From Methanoregula sp. (lineage in GTDB: Archaea; Halobacteriota; Methanomicrobia; Methanomicrobiales; Methanospirillaceae), in contig JALOBP010000030.1 of NCBI GenBank assembly GCA_023228295.1, forward strand, positions 1-30,232: 30,232 nt of DNA, in the 5' to 3' direction. The position numbers and the translations under genes were made by a program. Shown here one piece after another: positions 16,260 to 24,327 of the stretch (position 1 is its first letter; each line of letters starts with the position of its first letter). Below the pieces are notes generated by a model, which made no database searches, was not told the origin of the DNA, and was given only the letters and a program-made list of their open reading frames with translations.

Positions 16260-17537
16260 ATGAGTATTATTGCAGATGCCAAACGGGGCATCGTCACTGA
16301 AGAGATGAAGATAGTTGCAGCCCAGGAAGGAGTGACTGAAGATTTCGTCCGCCGTGGGGTTGCCGGCGGGCATATTGTTATTCCGACCTCTCCCTATCGC
16401 AAGGTCAAGATCTGTGGTATCGGTGAAGGGCTCCGTACCAAGGTCAATGCATCAATCGGGACGTCAACCGATATCGTTAATATTCCTGAAGAAATTGAGA
16501 AGGCAAAGCAGGCAGAACGTGCCGGCGCTGATACGCTCATGGAGCTCTCGACCGGCGGGGATTTTATTGAGATCCGTAAACAGGTTATTGCCAACACCAG
16601 CCTCTCTGTCGGTTGCGTCCCGCTTTACCAGGCCTTCATCGAAGCTGCGATCAAGGATGGGGCCGTTGTCAATATGAAGGAAGATGACCTCTTCCGCATC
16701 ACGGCAGAACAGGCAAAACTCGGCACTAACTTTATGGCAATCCACACCGGCATCAACTGGGAAACGGTAAAGCGCCTGAAAAACCAGGGCCGGCATGGTG
16801 GGCTCGTCTCCCGTGGGGGCGCCTTCATGACAGCCTGGATGCTCCACAACGAGAAGGAGAACCCGCTCTATTCCGAGTTCGATTACCTCCTTGAGATCAT
16901 GAAGGAGCATGAGGTTACCCTCTCAATGGGTAATGGCATGCGCGCCGGCGCCATCCACGATGCAACCGACCGGGCCGGTATCCAGGAGCTCCTCATCAAT
17001 GCAGAACTCGCCGACAAGGCACACAACGAAGGCGTGCAGGTAATTGTCGAAGGTCCCGGCCACGTGCCAATTGACGAGATCGCAACCAACGTCCAGCTCA
17101 TGAAGCGGGTCACCAACAACAAGCCATTCTACATGCTTGGTCCCATCGTCACCGATATTGCACCCGGTTACGACGATCGTGTTGCGGCAATCGGAGCTGC
17201 GATCTCCTCATCGCTGGGCGCTGACTTCATATGCTACGTTACCCCGGCAGAGCACCTTGCCCTCCCAACACCGGAAGAAGTGTATGAAGGTGTCATGAGT
17301 TCCCGTATTGCTGCCCATGTTGGAGATATGGTGAAACTGAAAAAGACCCGTGATGCTGATCTTGAGATGGGTCACGCCCGCCGCGATCTTGACTGGGGGC
17401 GCCAGTTCGCTGTCGCCATGAACCCCGCCCGTGCTGAAAAAATCCGGAGTGAGCGAATGCCCGCAGACACGGATGGATGTACGATGTGCGGTGATTATTG
17501 TGCGATTAAGATCGTCAACCGCCATTTCAAATTCTAA
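16260..17537 (+). CDS. thiC: Phosphomethylpyrimidine synthase ThiC (HMP-P synthase)
   Basis: 425 aa. Radical SAM enzyme converting aminoimidazole ribotide to hydroxymethylpyrimidine phosphate for thiamine. Family blocks run end to end: NASIGTS, GADTLMELSTGG, VGCVPLYQA, RGGAFMTAWM, VEGPGHVP, LGPIVTDIAPGYD and the C-terminal cluster motif CTMCGDYC. The cysteine spacing is CxxCxxxC, one residue shorter than the CxxCxxxxC of the well-studied bacterial enzymes. The 425-aa length is the compact form without the bacterial N-terminal domain. The ATG is preceded by TTGAGGTAA, about 13 nt away. A ThiC paralogue making 5-hydroxybenzimidazole is an alternative, but no vitamin B12 lower-ligand genes are nearby. 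Confidence 0.95.
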   Translation: MSIIADAKRGIVTEEMKIVAAQEGVTEDFVRRGVAGGHIVIPTSPYRKVKICGIGEGLRTKVNASIGTSTDIVNIPEEIEKAKQAERAGADTLMELSTGGDFIEIRKQVIANTSLSVGCVPLYQAFIEAAIKDGAVVNMKEDDLFRITAEQAKLGTNFMAIHTGINWETVKRLKNQGRHGGLVSRGGAFMTAWMLHNEKENPLYSEFDYLLEIMKEHEVTLSMGNGMRAGAIHDATDRAGIQELLINAELADKAHNEGVQVIVEGPGHVPIDEIATNVQLMKRVTNNKPFYMLGPIVTDIAPGYDDRVAAIGAAISSSLGADFICYVTPAEHLALPTPEEVYEGVMSSRIAAHVGDMVKLKKTRDADLEMGHARRDLDWGRQFAVAMNPARAEKIRSERMPADTDGCTMCGDYCAIKIVNRHFKF

Positions 17538-17552
17538 TTACCCCTTTTACTG

Positions 17553-17563
17553 CCTTTTTTCTT
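17553..17563 (+). terminator. T-rich terminator after thiC
   Basis: CCTTTTTTCTT follows a CCCCTTTT tract just after the stop codon. Two successive T runs are typical of archaeal 3' ends. Confidence 0.5.
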
Positions 17564-17748
17564 ATCACTCCCATTAAAATCCAAACAAATTCGGATTACA
17601 GACAGATAAGTGATTCTTGTCAAAAACCCCTAGCCGTCATGATAACGATGTGTAACTGACACCCACACCCTGGAGACGAAAGTGTCCTGTCGAATGGTAT
17701 GAAAATCTGTGACACCAATACTTTTTCTGCGGGTCGACTCAATACGCT

Positions 17749-17786
17749 CAAATAATCTCCGGACAAAAAACTAACGGCACGGTGAT
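17749..17786 (+). promoter_or_regulatory. TATA box and ribosome site for the radical SAM gene
   Basis: CAAATAATC (17749-17757) is a TATA candidate that would start transcription near 17777. GGTGAT at 17781-17786 is an exact anti-16S match. It lies five bases ahead of an ATC codon at 17792, which occupies the expected initiator position. No ATG, GTG or TTG is in frame here. Confidence 0.5.
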
Positions 17787-17791
17787 CCAAC

Positions 17792-18514
17792 ATCAAACTG
17801 AATTTCGGTGGCTTTATCCCGCTCTCAACTGTTGACTGGAGGGGCAGAGCAGTCTGTACGGTTTTCTTCCGGGGTTGCCCGGTACGATGTACTTATTGCC
17901 AGAACTCCGCAATCCTGACCGGCAATGACCTGCGGGACATCGAAGAGATCATCCGGATGATCCGGGGTTCACTCATTGCAGTAAGCGGGGTTGTCTTTTC
18001 CGGGGGGGAGCCAACGATGCAGAAAGACGCCCTCATGGCACTTGCAAAAGCAGCAAAAACCAAGGGACTGGCAGTTGGCGTGCATACGAACGGCGTATAT
18101 CCGCATACCCTGCAGTCCCTTATCGATAGCAGACTGGTCGATCATGTTGCACTGGATATCAAGGCCCGCTGGGTGCGGTATAATAATCTCCTCAAAGGAA
18201 ATTATGTAGATGATGTACAGAAGTCTCTTGCATTATGCCGGGAAGCTCATAAAAGCGGGCACCTCAGGGAATTCGAAGTGGTCATCACGCTTTTCCGGGG
18301 CTTTGATGACGAGGTTCCGCAGATAGCGCAGGATGCAGGGGATGTCGACATTGTCCTCCAGCAGGGTGTGACTGGCAGAGTTCACCCGCTTACGGAGGCA
18401 GAGATGAAAAACATTGCTGACTCCCTTCCCAGATCTGTCCGGATCCGGACACGTGAAGGAGGTGAAATTGTCTATGAAAGTGATCGGAGTCGTCGGAATG
18501 CCCGCAAGCGGTAA
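17792..18514 (+). CDS. Radical SAM activating enzyme (anaerobic RNR / PFL-activase-like), non-canonical start
   Basis: 240 aa if read from ATC at 17792. The radical SAM cluster motif is CPVRCTYC (C29, C33, C36), preceded by NFGGFIPLSTVDWRGRAV, the usual opening of archaeal anaerobic ribonucleotide reductase activating proteins. FSGGEPTMQ binds SAM. The frame has a TGA at 17783 and then no ATG, GTG or TTG until 17957, which lies after the cysteines and would give an inactive protein. A GGTGAT ribosome site stands five bases before ATC, so either ATC is used, the original ATG has mutated, or there is a sequencing error. The body of the gene looks intact. It overlaps the UPF0200 start by 41 nt. 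The partner enzyme is not in the window. Confidence 0.8.
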   Translation: MKLNFGGFIPLSTVDWRGRAVCTVFFRGCPVRCTYCQNSAILTGNDLRDIEEIIRMIRGSLIAVSGVVFSGGEPTMQKDALMALAKAAKTKGLAVGVHTNGVYPHTLQSLIDSRLVDHVALDIKARWVRYNNLLKGNYVDDVQKSLALCREAHKSGHLREFEVVITLFRGFDDEVPQIAQDAGDVDIVLQQGVTGRVHPLTEAEMKNIADSLPRSVRIRTREGGEIVYESDRSRRNARKR

Positions 18515-19022
18515 AGGTGAGTTCTCCAAGATAGCATCTGGCATGGGCATCCCGGTCATTGTCATGGGCGATATGATCCGGAATGCAGTCCGTGAAGCAG
18601 GTCTTGAGCCCAATGATAGCAACTTCGGGGCAACAGCAAACCGGCTCCGGGCTGAACGGGGGATGGATGCTATTGCTCAGCTCTGCATTCCCGAGATTAA
18701 AAAACAGATAGCACCGCTCGTGCTCGTAGATGGAATCCGCGGCGACACGGAAGTTACGCTGTTCCGGAAAAACTTTTCCGGGTTTACCCTAATCAGCATT
18801 GATTCATCGTTTGACAACCGCCTTGCACGGATTGCAGCACGGGCACGATCAGATGATTTCACCACTGCCGATGCGCTGCATAACCGAGACGAACGGGAGC
18901 TCGGGTGGGGACTTGGGGCTGCTCTTAAGATGGCTGACATTCACTTAAAAAATGAGGGTACTCTTGATGAATTCACTCACGAGGTTCAGGTTCTTTTAAC
19001 AACCCTGGGGCAGGACGCATGA
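18474..19022 (+). CDS. UPF0200 family P-loop nucleotide kinase-like protein
   Basis: 182 aa. The N-terminus is a P-loop, GMPASGKGE (8-16, K14), on a VIGVVG strand. DGIRGDTEV (about 84-92) follows, then an Arg-rich lid region (RLARIAARARSDD). This matches the archaeal UPF0200 group, which resembles dephospho-CoA and adenylate kinases. The substrate is unknown, so no gene name is given. The ATG at 18474 is favoured over an upstream in-frame ATG at 18414 because a perfect AGGAGGTGA sits eight bases before it. The stop overlaps the next start as ATGA, so this is part of a translationally coupled series with the radical SAM, TIM-barrel and RNase Z genes. Confidence 0.87.
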   Translation: MKVIGVVGMPASGKGEFSKIASGMGIPVIVMGDMIRNAVREAGLEPNDSNFGATANRLRAERGMDAIAQLCIPEIKKQIAPLVLVDGIRGDTEVTLFRKNFSGFTLISIDSSFDNRLARIAARARSDDFTTADALHNRDERELGWGLGAALKMADIHLKNEGTLDEFTHEVQVLLTTLGQDA

Positions 19023-19792
19023 GTATTACTCCATACTTCTCGTCATCAGCCAAAGTATGGGATGATATTGCTTGGGTTCCCGCCATTGAAGAGGCGGGTT
19101 ATGCCGGCTGGGAAATTGTGAGCGACGGCAATTACCGGCTCGAAAATCCGGCCTGTATGGCGCGAATCGGGGAGATGCTTGCCAGCACCAGTCTCAAAGT
19201 GAGCGTCCACGCCCCTTACGGCGACCTGAACCTTGCAACCCTCAACGATCCGATCTGGCGCGAGTCGATCCGGCAGATCTGCACTTGTATCGAATATGCC
19301 TCAAAACTTACCGACCGGGTCACCATTCATCCGGGTTACCTATCCCCGGTCGGGAAACTCATGCCGCAGAAAGTCTGGAACCTTCAGAAAGAAGCGCTCC
19401 GGCAGATCGGGAAATGCGCCGTTGAACACAACGTCACGGCCTGCCTCGAGAACATGATCGGGGTCAAGGAATTTCTCTGTCGTGTTCCCGATGAACTTAT
19501 CGGAATGACCGAAGGTATTGAAGGGATTGGCATGACATTTGATTTCGGGCATGCAAATACCGTAGGGAAAGTGCAGGATTTCCTTGTGCATGTTGCAAAA
19601 GCAAAGCACATCCATATCCATGATAACAACGGTCTTTCTGACGAACACCTCGCCCTTGGTGAAGGTACCATTGACTGGGATCATGCAGGAAAGGCCATCG
19701 CGGTAAACTATCACGGCATTGCAGTTGTAGAAGGCCGATCGGTTGAAGAAGGAAAGAAGAGCCTTGCCGTATTCAGGAAGTGCTTTGTATGA
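19019..19792 (+). CDS. Sugar phosphate isomerase/epimerase-like TIM-barrel protein
   Basis: 257 aa, full length for the AP-endonuclease-2/xylose-isomerase-like barrel family. Candidate metal ligands recur at the ends of barrel strands: HAPYGDLN, TIHPGYLS, CLENM, FDFGHAN and HIHDNNG, then VVEGRS near the C-terminus. Members include hexulose epimerases, inositol-pathway enzymes and endonuclease IV; nothing here selects among them. It overlaps both neighbours by four bases (ATGA) and so is almost certainly co-expressed with UPF0200 and RNase Z. Function is unassigned beyond a metal-dependent TIM-barrel enzyme. Confidence 0.85.
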   Translation: MSITPYFSSSAKVWDDIAWVPAIEEAGYAGWEIVSDGNYRLENPACMARIGEMLASTSLKVSVHAPYGDLNLATLNDPIWRESIRQICTCIEYASKLTDRVTIHPGYLSPVGKLMPQKVWNLQKEALRQIGKCAVEHNVTACLENMIGVKEFLCRVPDELIGMTEGIEGIGMTFDFGHANTVGKVQDFLVHVAKAKHIHIHDNNGLSDEHLALGEGTIDWDHAGKAIAVNYHGIAVVEGRSVEEGKKSLAVFRKCFV

Positions 19793-20730
19793 GCGGCGAG
19801 ACCCTGCACATCCACTTCCTCGGCACTGCCGGGGCCTTACCTACGCCGCAGCGCAACCCGCCCTGCATAATGATCCGGCACGGATCCGATATTCTCCTCT
19901 TTGACTGTGGTGAAGGGGCACAGCAGCAGATGATGCGGGCGCGGTGCGGGTTCACTATCAACGCCATTTTCATCTCGCACTGGCATGCCGATCATTTCCT
20001 TGGTGTATTCGGGCTCGTCCAGACCATGTCGTTCAATGGCCGTACCGAGCCTCTTACGATTTATGGCCCGGAATGGGTGCACGAGTTTGTCAGGACTCTG
20101 CGCCACGTGGCCCGTTTCAACCTGAAATTCCCCATGGAATCGGTGGAACTCACTCATGGATCATGGGTCCGTTTCGATGGTTATACCGTGACTGCATTCG
20201 GTGTTAACCATGGCATTCCCGCACTCGGTTTTGTTCTTGAGGAAGACTCCCGCCCGGGAAGGTTCAACCGGGAACAAGCAATTGCGCTTGGCGTCCCGCC
20301 GGGCCCGCTCTTCGGCCGGCTGCAGCGGGGGGAACCGGTAATGGTCGGCACCGTGGGTGACCCGCGTGAGATCCGCCCCGAACAGGTTATGGGAAGGGCA
20401 CGCCCGGGCCGGAAGATTGTCTATACCGGGGATACCCGGGCAATTCTCCCGGGAGTGATGGATATCGGCCATGATGCGGACATTCTCATCCATGATGCAA
20501 CATATGATGAGACGGAAGCTGCACGAGCCGCGGAGTTTTATCATGCAACTGCCACACAGGCGGGGGAAGCGGCATCAGCCATCTCGGCCCGGGCACTGGC
20601 CCTTGTCCACATCAGTTCCCGCTACACCGATGCCAATGCCCATATCAGTGATGCCCGTAAGAAATATGGGGGCACGATTCTTGCCCCCAATGATCTCGAA
20701 ATGATCGAGATCACCTTCCGGGATGAATAA
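19789..20730 (+). CDS. rnz: Ribonuclease Z (tRNA 3' processing endonuclease)
   Basis: 313 aa. Zinc-dependent metallo-beta-lactamase-fold nuclease that removes 3' trailers from pre-tRNA. The metal motif SHWHADHFLG gives H64, H66, D68 and H69; further ligands are in GVNHGIPALGF, TGDTR and the C-terminal LVHISSRY. The exosite insert PPGPLFGRLQRGEPV, typical of tRNase Z, is present. I start at 19789 (ATGA overlap with the upstream stop, AGGAAGTG ahead) rather than at the in-frame ATG three codons earlier. It is the last gene of the coupled cluster. A short T run (20737-20741) follows. Confidence 0.95.
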   Translation: MSGETLHIHFLGTAGALPTPQRNPPCIMIRHGSDILLFDCGEGAQQQMMRARCGFTINAIFISHWHADHFLGVFGLVQTMSFNGRTEPLTIYGPEWVHEFVRTLRHVARFNLKFPMESVELTHGSWVRFDGYTVTAFGVNHGIPALGFVLEEDSRPGRFNREQAIALGVPPGPLFGRLQRGEPVMVGTVGDPREIRPEQVMGRARPGRKIVYTGDTRAILPGVMDIGHDADILIHDATYDETEAARAAEFYHATATQAGEAASAISARALALVHISSRYTDANAHISDARKKYGGTILAPNDLEMIEITFRDE

Positions 20731-20751
20731 ACCCCATTTTTCCATCCTGCC

Positions 20752-20878
20752 TTATAACAAGTAAATTAACCTCCGGATTCTCATTCATTATCATACAGAG
20801 CAAGAGCAGTCGCAGAGTATTTGCGAAAGCGTTGACGATACAAAACATACCATATCGCAACAATATGCCAAAACGCTT
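20752..20878 (+). promoter_or_regulatory. Promoter and structured leader of the RecJ-like gene
   Basis: TTATAA at 20752-20757 predicts a start site near 20780 and thus a leader of nearly 120 nt, unusually long for this window. The leader contains two interleaved inverted repeats: TTGCGA (20821-20826) with TCGCAA (20855-20860), and AAGCGTT (20827-20833) with AACGCTT (20872-20878). The order A-B-A'-B' allows either of two competing hairpins or a pseudoknot, just ahead of GGAG at 20885-20888. Confidence 0.4.
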
Positions 20879-20897
20879 GTGTGTGGAGAAGATTACT

Positions 20898-22745
20898 ATG
20901 AATGATACTGATTCTGATGATGTAACGGTCTACCGTCTCGGATCCGGTTGCGATCTTGCGGATATTGAAGAAGGGAACGTGTACCAGGGAAAGGTCCAGG
21001 GCTTTGCCAATTTTGGCATGTTTGTCCAGATTAATGACCGGATCAAGGGTCTGGTACACAAGACCAACATGAAAGGGGAGCATACGGAGCGGGATTCAAT
21101 TCTCGTACGGGTTCGCCAGGTCCGGCCAAACGGCAACATCGACCTAGAAGAAGTGCTTATCCAGGTTTACCAGGTTCAGAATGTAGAGCGGAAATCCACA
21201 ACGATCCGTATCGCCGACCTTGCCGGCAAGATCGGGAGAACCGTGGCGATTGAGGGGGAGATTGCCCAAATCAAACAGACCAGCGGCCCGACCATCTTCA
21301 CCATCGTTGACGAGACCGGTACCCAGAACGCTGCTGCATTTATCGAAGCCGGTGTACGGGCTTACCCGGAGGCCGAACTGGGCAATATCGTGAAAGTCAT
21401 TGGCGAAGTCATGACACGCAACGGCCAGCTCCAGATCGAAGTTGATGCCCTTTCAGTTCTCGCAGATGAAGAAGCCGCGGCAGTCAAAATTCGGATTGAA
21501 AATGCGCTTGACGTACGTGCCGAACCCTCTGATATCCCGCTCCTGGTGAAAAGCGACGTGATGGAGAAACTCCGTCCCGAGATGAAAAAGGTCGCAAAGA
21601 TCATCAGGAAGGCAGTTTTCACTTCACAACCAATCATCCTGCGCCACCACGCGGATGCCGACGGGATTTGCTCCGCAGTAGCCATTGAGCAGGCCGTTGT
21701 TGCCTTGATCAAAGAGGTTGGTGGTGATTTTGATGCCGAATATTTCCTCTTCAAGCGGGCTCCTTCAAAAGCCCCGTTCTATGAAATTGAGGACATCACC
21801 CGTGACCTCGACTTCTCGACAAAAGATCACATCCGGTACGGGCAGAAGATGCCGCTCGTGCTCCTCACCGACAACGGTTCGACTGAAGAGGATGAGCCTG
21901 CGTACAAAATTGCCAGCGTGTATAATATTGAGTTTGTTGTCGTGGATCACCATCATCCCGATGCGACTATTGACAAGTATCTCAAAGCCCATGTCAATCC
22001 CTACCATGTTGGAGGAGATTTTGGTATAACGGCCGGCATGTTAGGCACGGAAGTTGCACGTCTCATCAACCCGGATGTAGAGCCACTTATCCGCCACCTC
22101 CCGGCAATTGCCGGTGTCGGGGACCGCAGCGAAGCACCGGAACGGCAGCTTTTTCTCGATCTGGTAAAGGATCAGTACACTGAAGAAGCCTGCAAGGACA
22201 TTGCCCTTGCTCTCGATTACGAACAGTTTTGGCTCCGGTTCAATGACGGCAGGGAAATCGTAAAGGACATCCTGAACATCACTGGGAATACCGAACGCCA
22301 CAAAAAACTCATCAGTCTTCTTGTTGATGGGGCGAACACGATGATCGAAGATCAGATGAATGCCAGCATGCCCCATGTAGTTCAACGAATACTGGCAAAC
22401 GAAGCTAACTTATTCCTTCTTGATGTGGAAATCCATGCCCATAAATTCACGTTTCCCCCGCCGGGCAAGACCAGTGGGGAGGTACACGATCGCCTCTGCA
22501 GGCAGAATGCAGGAAAACCCGTTGTCACCATAGGTTTCGGCCCTGATTTTGCCGTGCTCCGCTCCCGTGGCGTACTCATGAACATCCCCCGTATGGTACG
22601 GGATCTCAGGAACGAGATCCCTGGCGGTGGCGTTAGTGGTGGCGGGCACCTTGTTGTCGGCAGTATAAAATTTGTGGAAGGTATGCGCGATGTGGTACTT
22701 GAGGCATTGATCAAAAAGATTGCCGACGCACCCATCCAGAAATAA
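20898..22745 (+). CDS. Archaeal RecJ-like DHH phosphoesterase with S1 and OB-fold domains
   Basis: 615 aa from the ATG at 20898. An S1 RNA-binding domain spans about 23-75 (GNVYQGKVQGFANFGMFVQI), an OB-fold follows at about 105-175 (GEIAQIKQTSGPTIFTIVDE), then a DHH core. The core has HHADADG (D253, D255), LLTDNGS, DHHHPD (350-355) and a C-terminal DHHA1-type GGGVSGGGH. This matches the archaea-specific RecJ-like COG1107 group, though no DnaJ-type zinc finger is visible. Likely a manganese-dependent single-strand exonuclease acting on DNA or RNA in repair or replication; activity is inferred from the family. The start is preceded by GGAGA; longer in-frame starts upstream (TTG at 20832, ATG at 20865) lack one and would run through the leader repeats. 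Confidence 0.9.
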   Translation: MNDTDSDDVTVYRLGSGCDLADIEEGNVYQGKVQGFANFGMFVQINDRIKGLVHKTNMKGEHTERDSILVRVRQVRPNGNIDLEEVLIQVYQVQNVERKSTTIRIADLAGKIGRTVAIEGEIAQIKQTSGPTIFTIVDETGTQNAAAFIEAGVRAYPEAELGNIVKVIGEVMTRNGQLQIEVDALSVLADEEAAAVKIRIENALDVRAEPSDIPLLVKSDVMEKLRPEMKKVAKIIRKAVFTSQPIILRHHADADGICSAVAIEQAVVALIKEVGGDFDAEYFLFKRAPSKAPFYEIEDITRDLDFSTKDHIRYGQKMPLVLLTDNGSTEEDEPAYKIASVYNIEFVVVDHHHPDATIDKYLKAHVNPYHVGGDFGITAGMLGTEVARLINPDVEPLIRHLPAIAGVGDRSEAPERQLFLDLVKDQYTEEACKDIALALDYEQFWLRFNDGREIVKDILNITGNTERHKKLISLLVDGANTMIEDQMNASMPHVVQRILANEANLFLLDVEIHAHKFTFPPPGKTSGEVHDRLCRQNAGKPVVTIGFGPDFAVLRSRGVLMNIPRMVRDLRNEIPGGGVSGGGHLVVGSIKFVEGMRDVVLEALIKKIADAPIQK

Positions 22746-22781
22746 CACCAAATTTAATCCATTTTCCGTAAATCTCCAATA

Positions 22782-22798
22782 ATTTTTCCCGGAAAAAT
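22782..22798. terminator. Palindrome after the RecJ-like gene
   Basis: ATTTTTCC and GGAAAAAT flank a single C, giving a 7-bp stem with a 3-nt loop when folded. It lies about 37 nt after the stop codon. It could be a terminator hairpin or a protein-binding site. Confidence 0.35.
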
Positions 22799-22920
22799 CT
22801 GTGACCTGACAATTGCGCAGTACGGGAAAACCGGTCAATATTCGGGCGTAATATATCCTTTCTGGTCAGAATTTTCGGGATCCGGTTGATAAAAAAGAGG
22901 ATTTTTAGCACAAAACACAG

Positions 22921-22933
22921 ATATATCTATATA
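22921..22933 (+). promoter_or_regulatory. TATA box for the winged-helix gene
   Basis: ATATATCTATATA is followed about 25 nt later by a predicted start site near 22950. That leaves a leader of about 22 nt carrying TGAGG just before the ATG at 22973. Confidence 0.5.
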
Positions 22934-22972
22934 GAAGTTAATCTATATGAATTTCTAATGCTGAGGCACAAC

Positions 22973-23224
22973 ATGTCAACAACAAAGAAATTACGTGAGA
23001 CGTACAATGAGACCCAGCACAAGATCGTTTTGTATCTCAACACGGGCATAACCAAAGGCAAGCACTACTTTAAGTCAAAATATATTGCAAAGGACCTCGG
23101 TTTATCGCCAAAAGAAGTGGGAACAAACATGGCAATTCTTGCCGAGATCTGTAAGGAACTGGATATCATCCGCTGGAGCTACTCAAACAGCACCACATGG
23201 ATGGTTACTCCGCGTGCAATCTGA
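22973..23224 (+). CDS. Small archaeal winged-helix protein (DUF7123-like)
   Basis: 83 aa. The sequence predicts a single winged helix: helix 1 around TQHKIVLYL, YFKSKYIAKDLGLSPKEVGTNMAIL as the helix-turn-helix, and a C-terminal strand pair with YSNSTTWMV. The pattern KSK-IA-LGL-KEVGTN with a final S-TTW is one I recognise from a conserved archaeal family of unknown target. The ATG at 22973 is chosen because GAGG (22963-22966) lies six bases upstream, between it and an in-frame ATG at 22958. It stands alone with its own promoter and may be co-transcribed with the 62-aa gene. DNA binding is inferred; no target is known. Confidence 0.75.
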   Translation: MSTTKKLRETYNETQHKIVLYLNTGITKGKHYFKSKYIAKDLGLSPKEVGTNMAILAEICKELDIIRWSYSNSTTWMVTPRAI

Positions 23225-23248
23225 ACACCCCCATTTTCTTATTTTATC

Positions 23249-23437
23249 ATGACAAAAGTTCTGGAATTTGAATCTGAGATTGAATTTGTGGCTGATATCA
23301 ACAGTCATAAGGACTGCCTGATGTCGCAGGACCCGACCCAGGAAAATCCTGATGCACTCTGGTTTAATATCGATATTCCCAAAGGTCACCAGCTCAAAGC
23401 CGGTGATCGCGTACGGATTATCGTAGAAAAACTCTGA
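23249..23437 (+). CDS. Small acidic hypothetical protein
   Basis: 62 aa, rich in Asp and Glu, with no membrane segment and two Cys-free halves apart from one DCLMS. The C-terminus KAGDRVRIIVEKL looks like the last strands of a small beta barrel, and LWFNIDIPKGHQL suggests a beta protein. I do not recognise a family. It lies 24 bp after the winged-helix gene on the same strand, without a clear ribosome site (TTTTATC precedes ATG), so it is probably translated from the same transcript. Codon use is like its neighbours. Coding is likely but not proven. Confidence 0.6.
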   Translation: MTKVLEFESEIEFVADINSHKDCLMSQDPTQENPDALWFNIDIPKGHQLKAGDRVRIIVEKL

Positions 23438-23445
23438 TTTTTTTT
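23438..23445 (+). terminator. T8 terminator
   Basis: Eight Ts start directly after the stop codon of the 62-aa gene and ahead of a convergent gene. Confidence 0.55.
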
Positions 23446-23504
23446 GAATTGATCTTTCCCGATCGGTCTTTACGGGCAATACATGAAAAACCGTTTTACA
23501 TTCA

Positions 23505-24155
23505 TCATGGACGGAAGGAATTATAATAACTTCGTGGGGTTTCCAGGGAGATATAAAAATTATCGATATACGCTGTTGTAATGATCATATAAAGATCTGT
23601 ATTCGACGTATGCACTACACGGTATGATGTTCCACGGTTGAGGACTTCATCGCCCTTGATAATTGTCCCGTTATCCGCATAACAGAGAACCATCTTGAAA
23701 TTTCCATACTGGGGTGTCCGGTTTGCAATAACGGTTGTGTTAATGACCCAGATGGGATAGGGGACAGAGAATTTCTGTGTCAGTCCCCCACGGGACTCCG
23801 AAATAAATGCAAAGGGCACACTCCGCTCGGTCCGCAGTGGGAGGTCGGACGCGCCGAACGTCACCATATTATCGGGAAGTTTGAATCGGGGATAAGTGAA
23901 AGGCTGGCTGGAATAGAAGATCTGGTATGGGAGATCGTCAGGACGGACCGGCTCGGAAGTGGGTTCGATGGTCGGCATCCCTGTTTCAATCGGGATTTGC
24001 GTTGGCATAACGGTAGTCGGGAGAACCGGGGTTACCGTGGGACCGGGAACTACAGGCACAGTAATGTCTGAGATGTACTGTGGATGGGAAATAAGAGCAA
24101 TGACAAGAACGACTGCAAGCCCACCAACCAGGGTAACGATATCTCCGCTTTCCAC
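23505..24155 (-). CDS. Membrane-anchored Pro/Thr-rich surface protein, hypothetical
   Basis: 216 aa. A single N-terminal hydrophobic segment (about 7-24) is followed by a linker rich in Pro, Thr and Val (about 32-70; for example PVVPGPTVTPVLPTT), then a globular beta-rich part with candidate N-glycosylation sites (NTT, NRT, NGT). The topology is an extracytoplasmic domain on a stalk, as in many methanogen surface proteins. No family is recognised. The start is GTG at 24155, directly behind AGTAGGT; no ATG lies near. It stands alone, divergent from the small membrane protein gene. Confidence 0.7.
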   Translation of the reverse strand: MESGDIVTLVGGLAVVLVIALISHPQYISDITVPVVPGPTVTPVLPTTVMPTQIPIETGMPTIEPTSEPVRPDDLPYQIFYSSQPFTYPRFKLPDNMVTFGASDLPLRTERSVPFAFISESRGGLTQKFSVPYPIWVINTTVIANRTPQYGNFKMVLCYADNGTIIKGDEVLNRGTSYRVVHTSNTDLYMIITTAYIDNFYISLETPRSYYNSFRP

Positions 24156-24298
24156 ACCTACTATTTACTCACGGCGTATAAAAAAATATGGCGGAAATTA
24201 CCCGGTTTTTAAAAATGGTCGCTGGTAAGTGAGAGATTTCTGGTCTTGGTTGATATCGGGATTTCATACAGATATCCGGAATACTTACCTGACGCCGG

Positions 24299-24310
24299 AT
24301 AATTTATTTA
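24299..24310 (+). promoter_or_regulatory. TATA box, leaderless transcript predicted
   Basis: ATAATTTATTTA lies centred about 23-24 nt ahead of the ATG at 24328, which has no ribosome site. This is the geometry of a leaderless archaeal mRNA. Confidence 0.5.
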
Positions 24311-24327
24311 CCGCACCGTGAATACAG

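Noticed and set aside
17630..17720. Box C/D guide RNA in the thiC to radical SAM gap
   Set aside because: TGATAA and CTGA-like elements occur, but a correctly spaced C, D', C', D set is absent.
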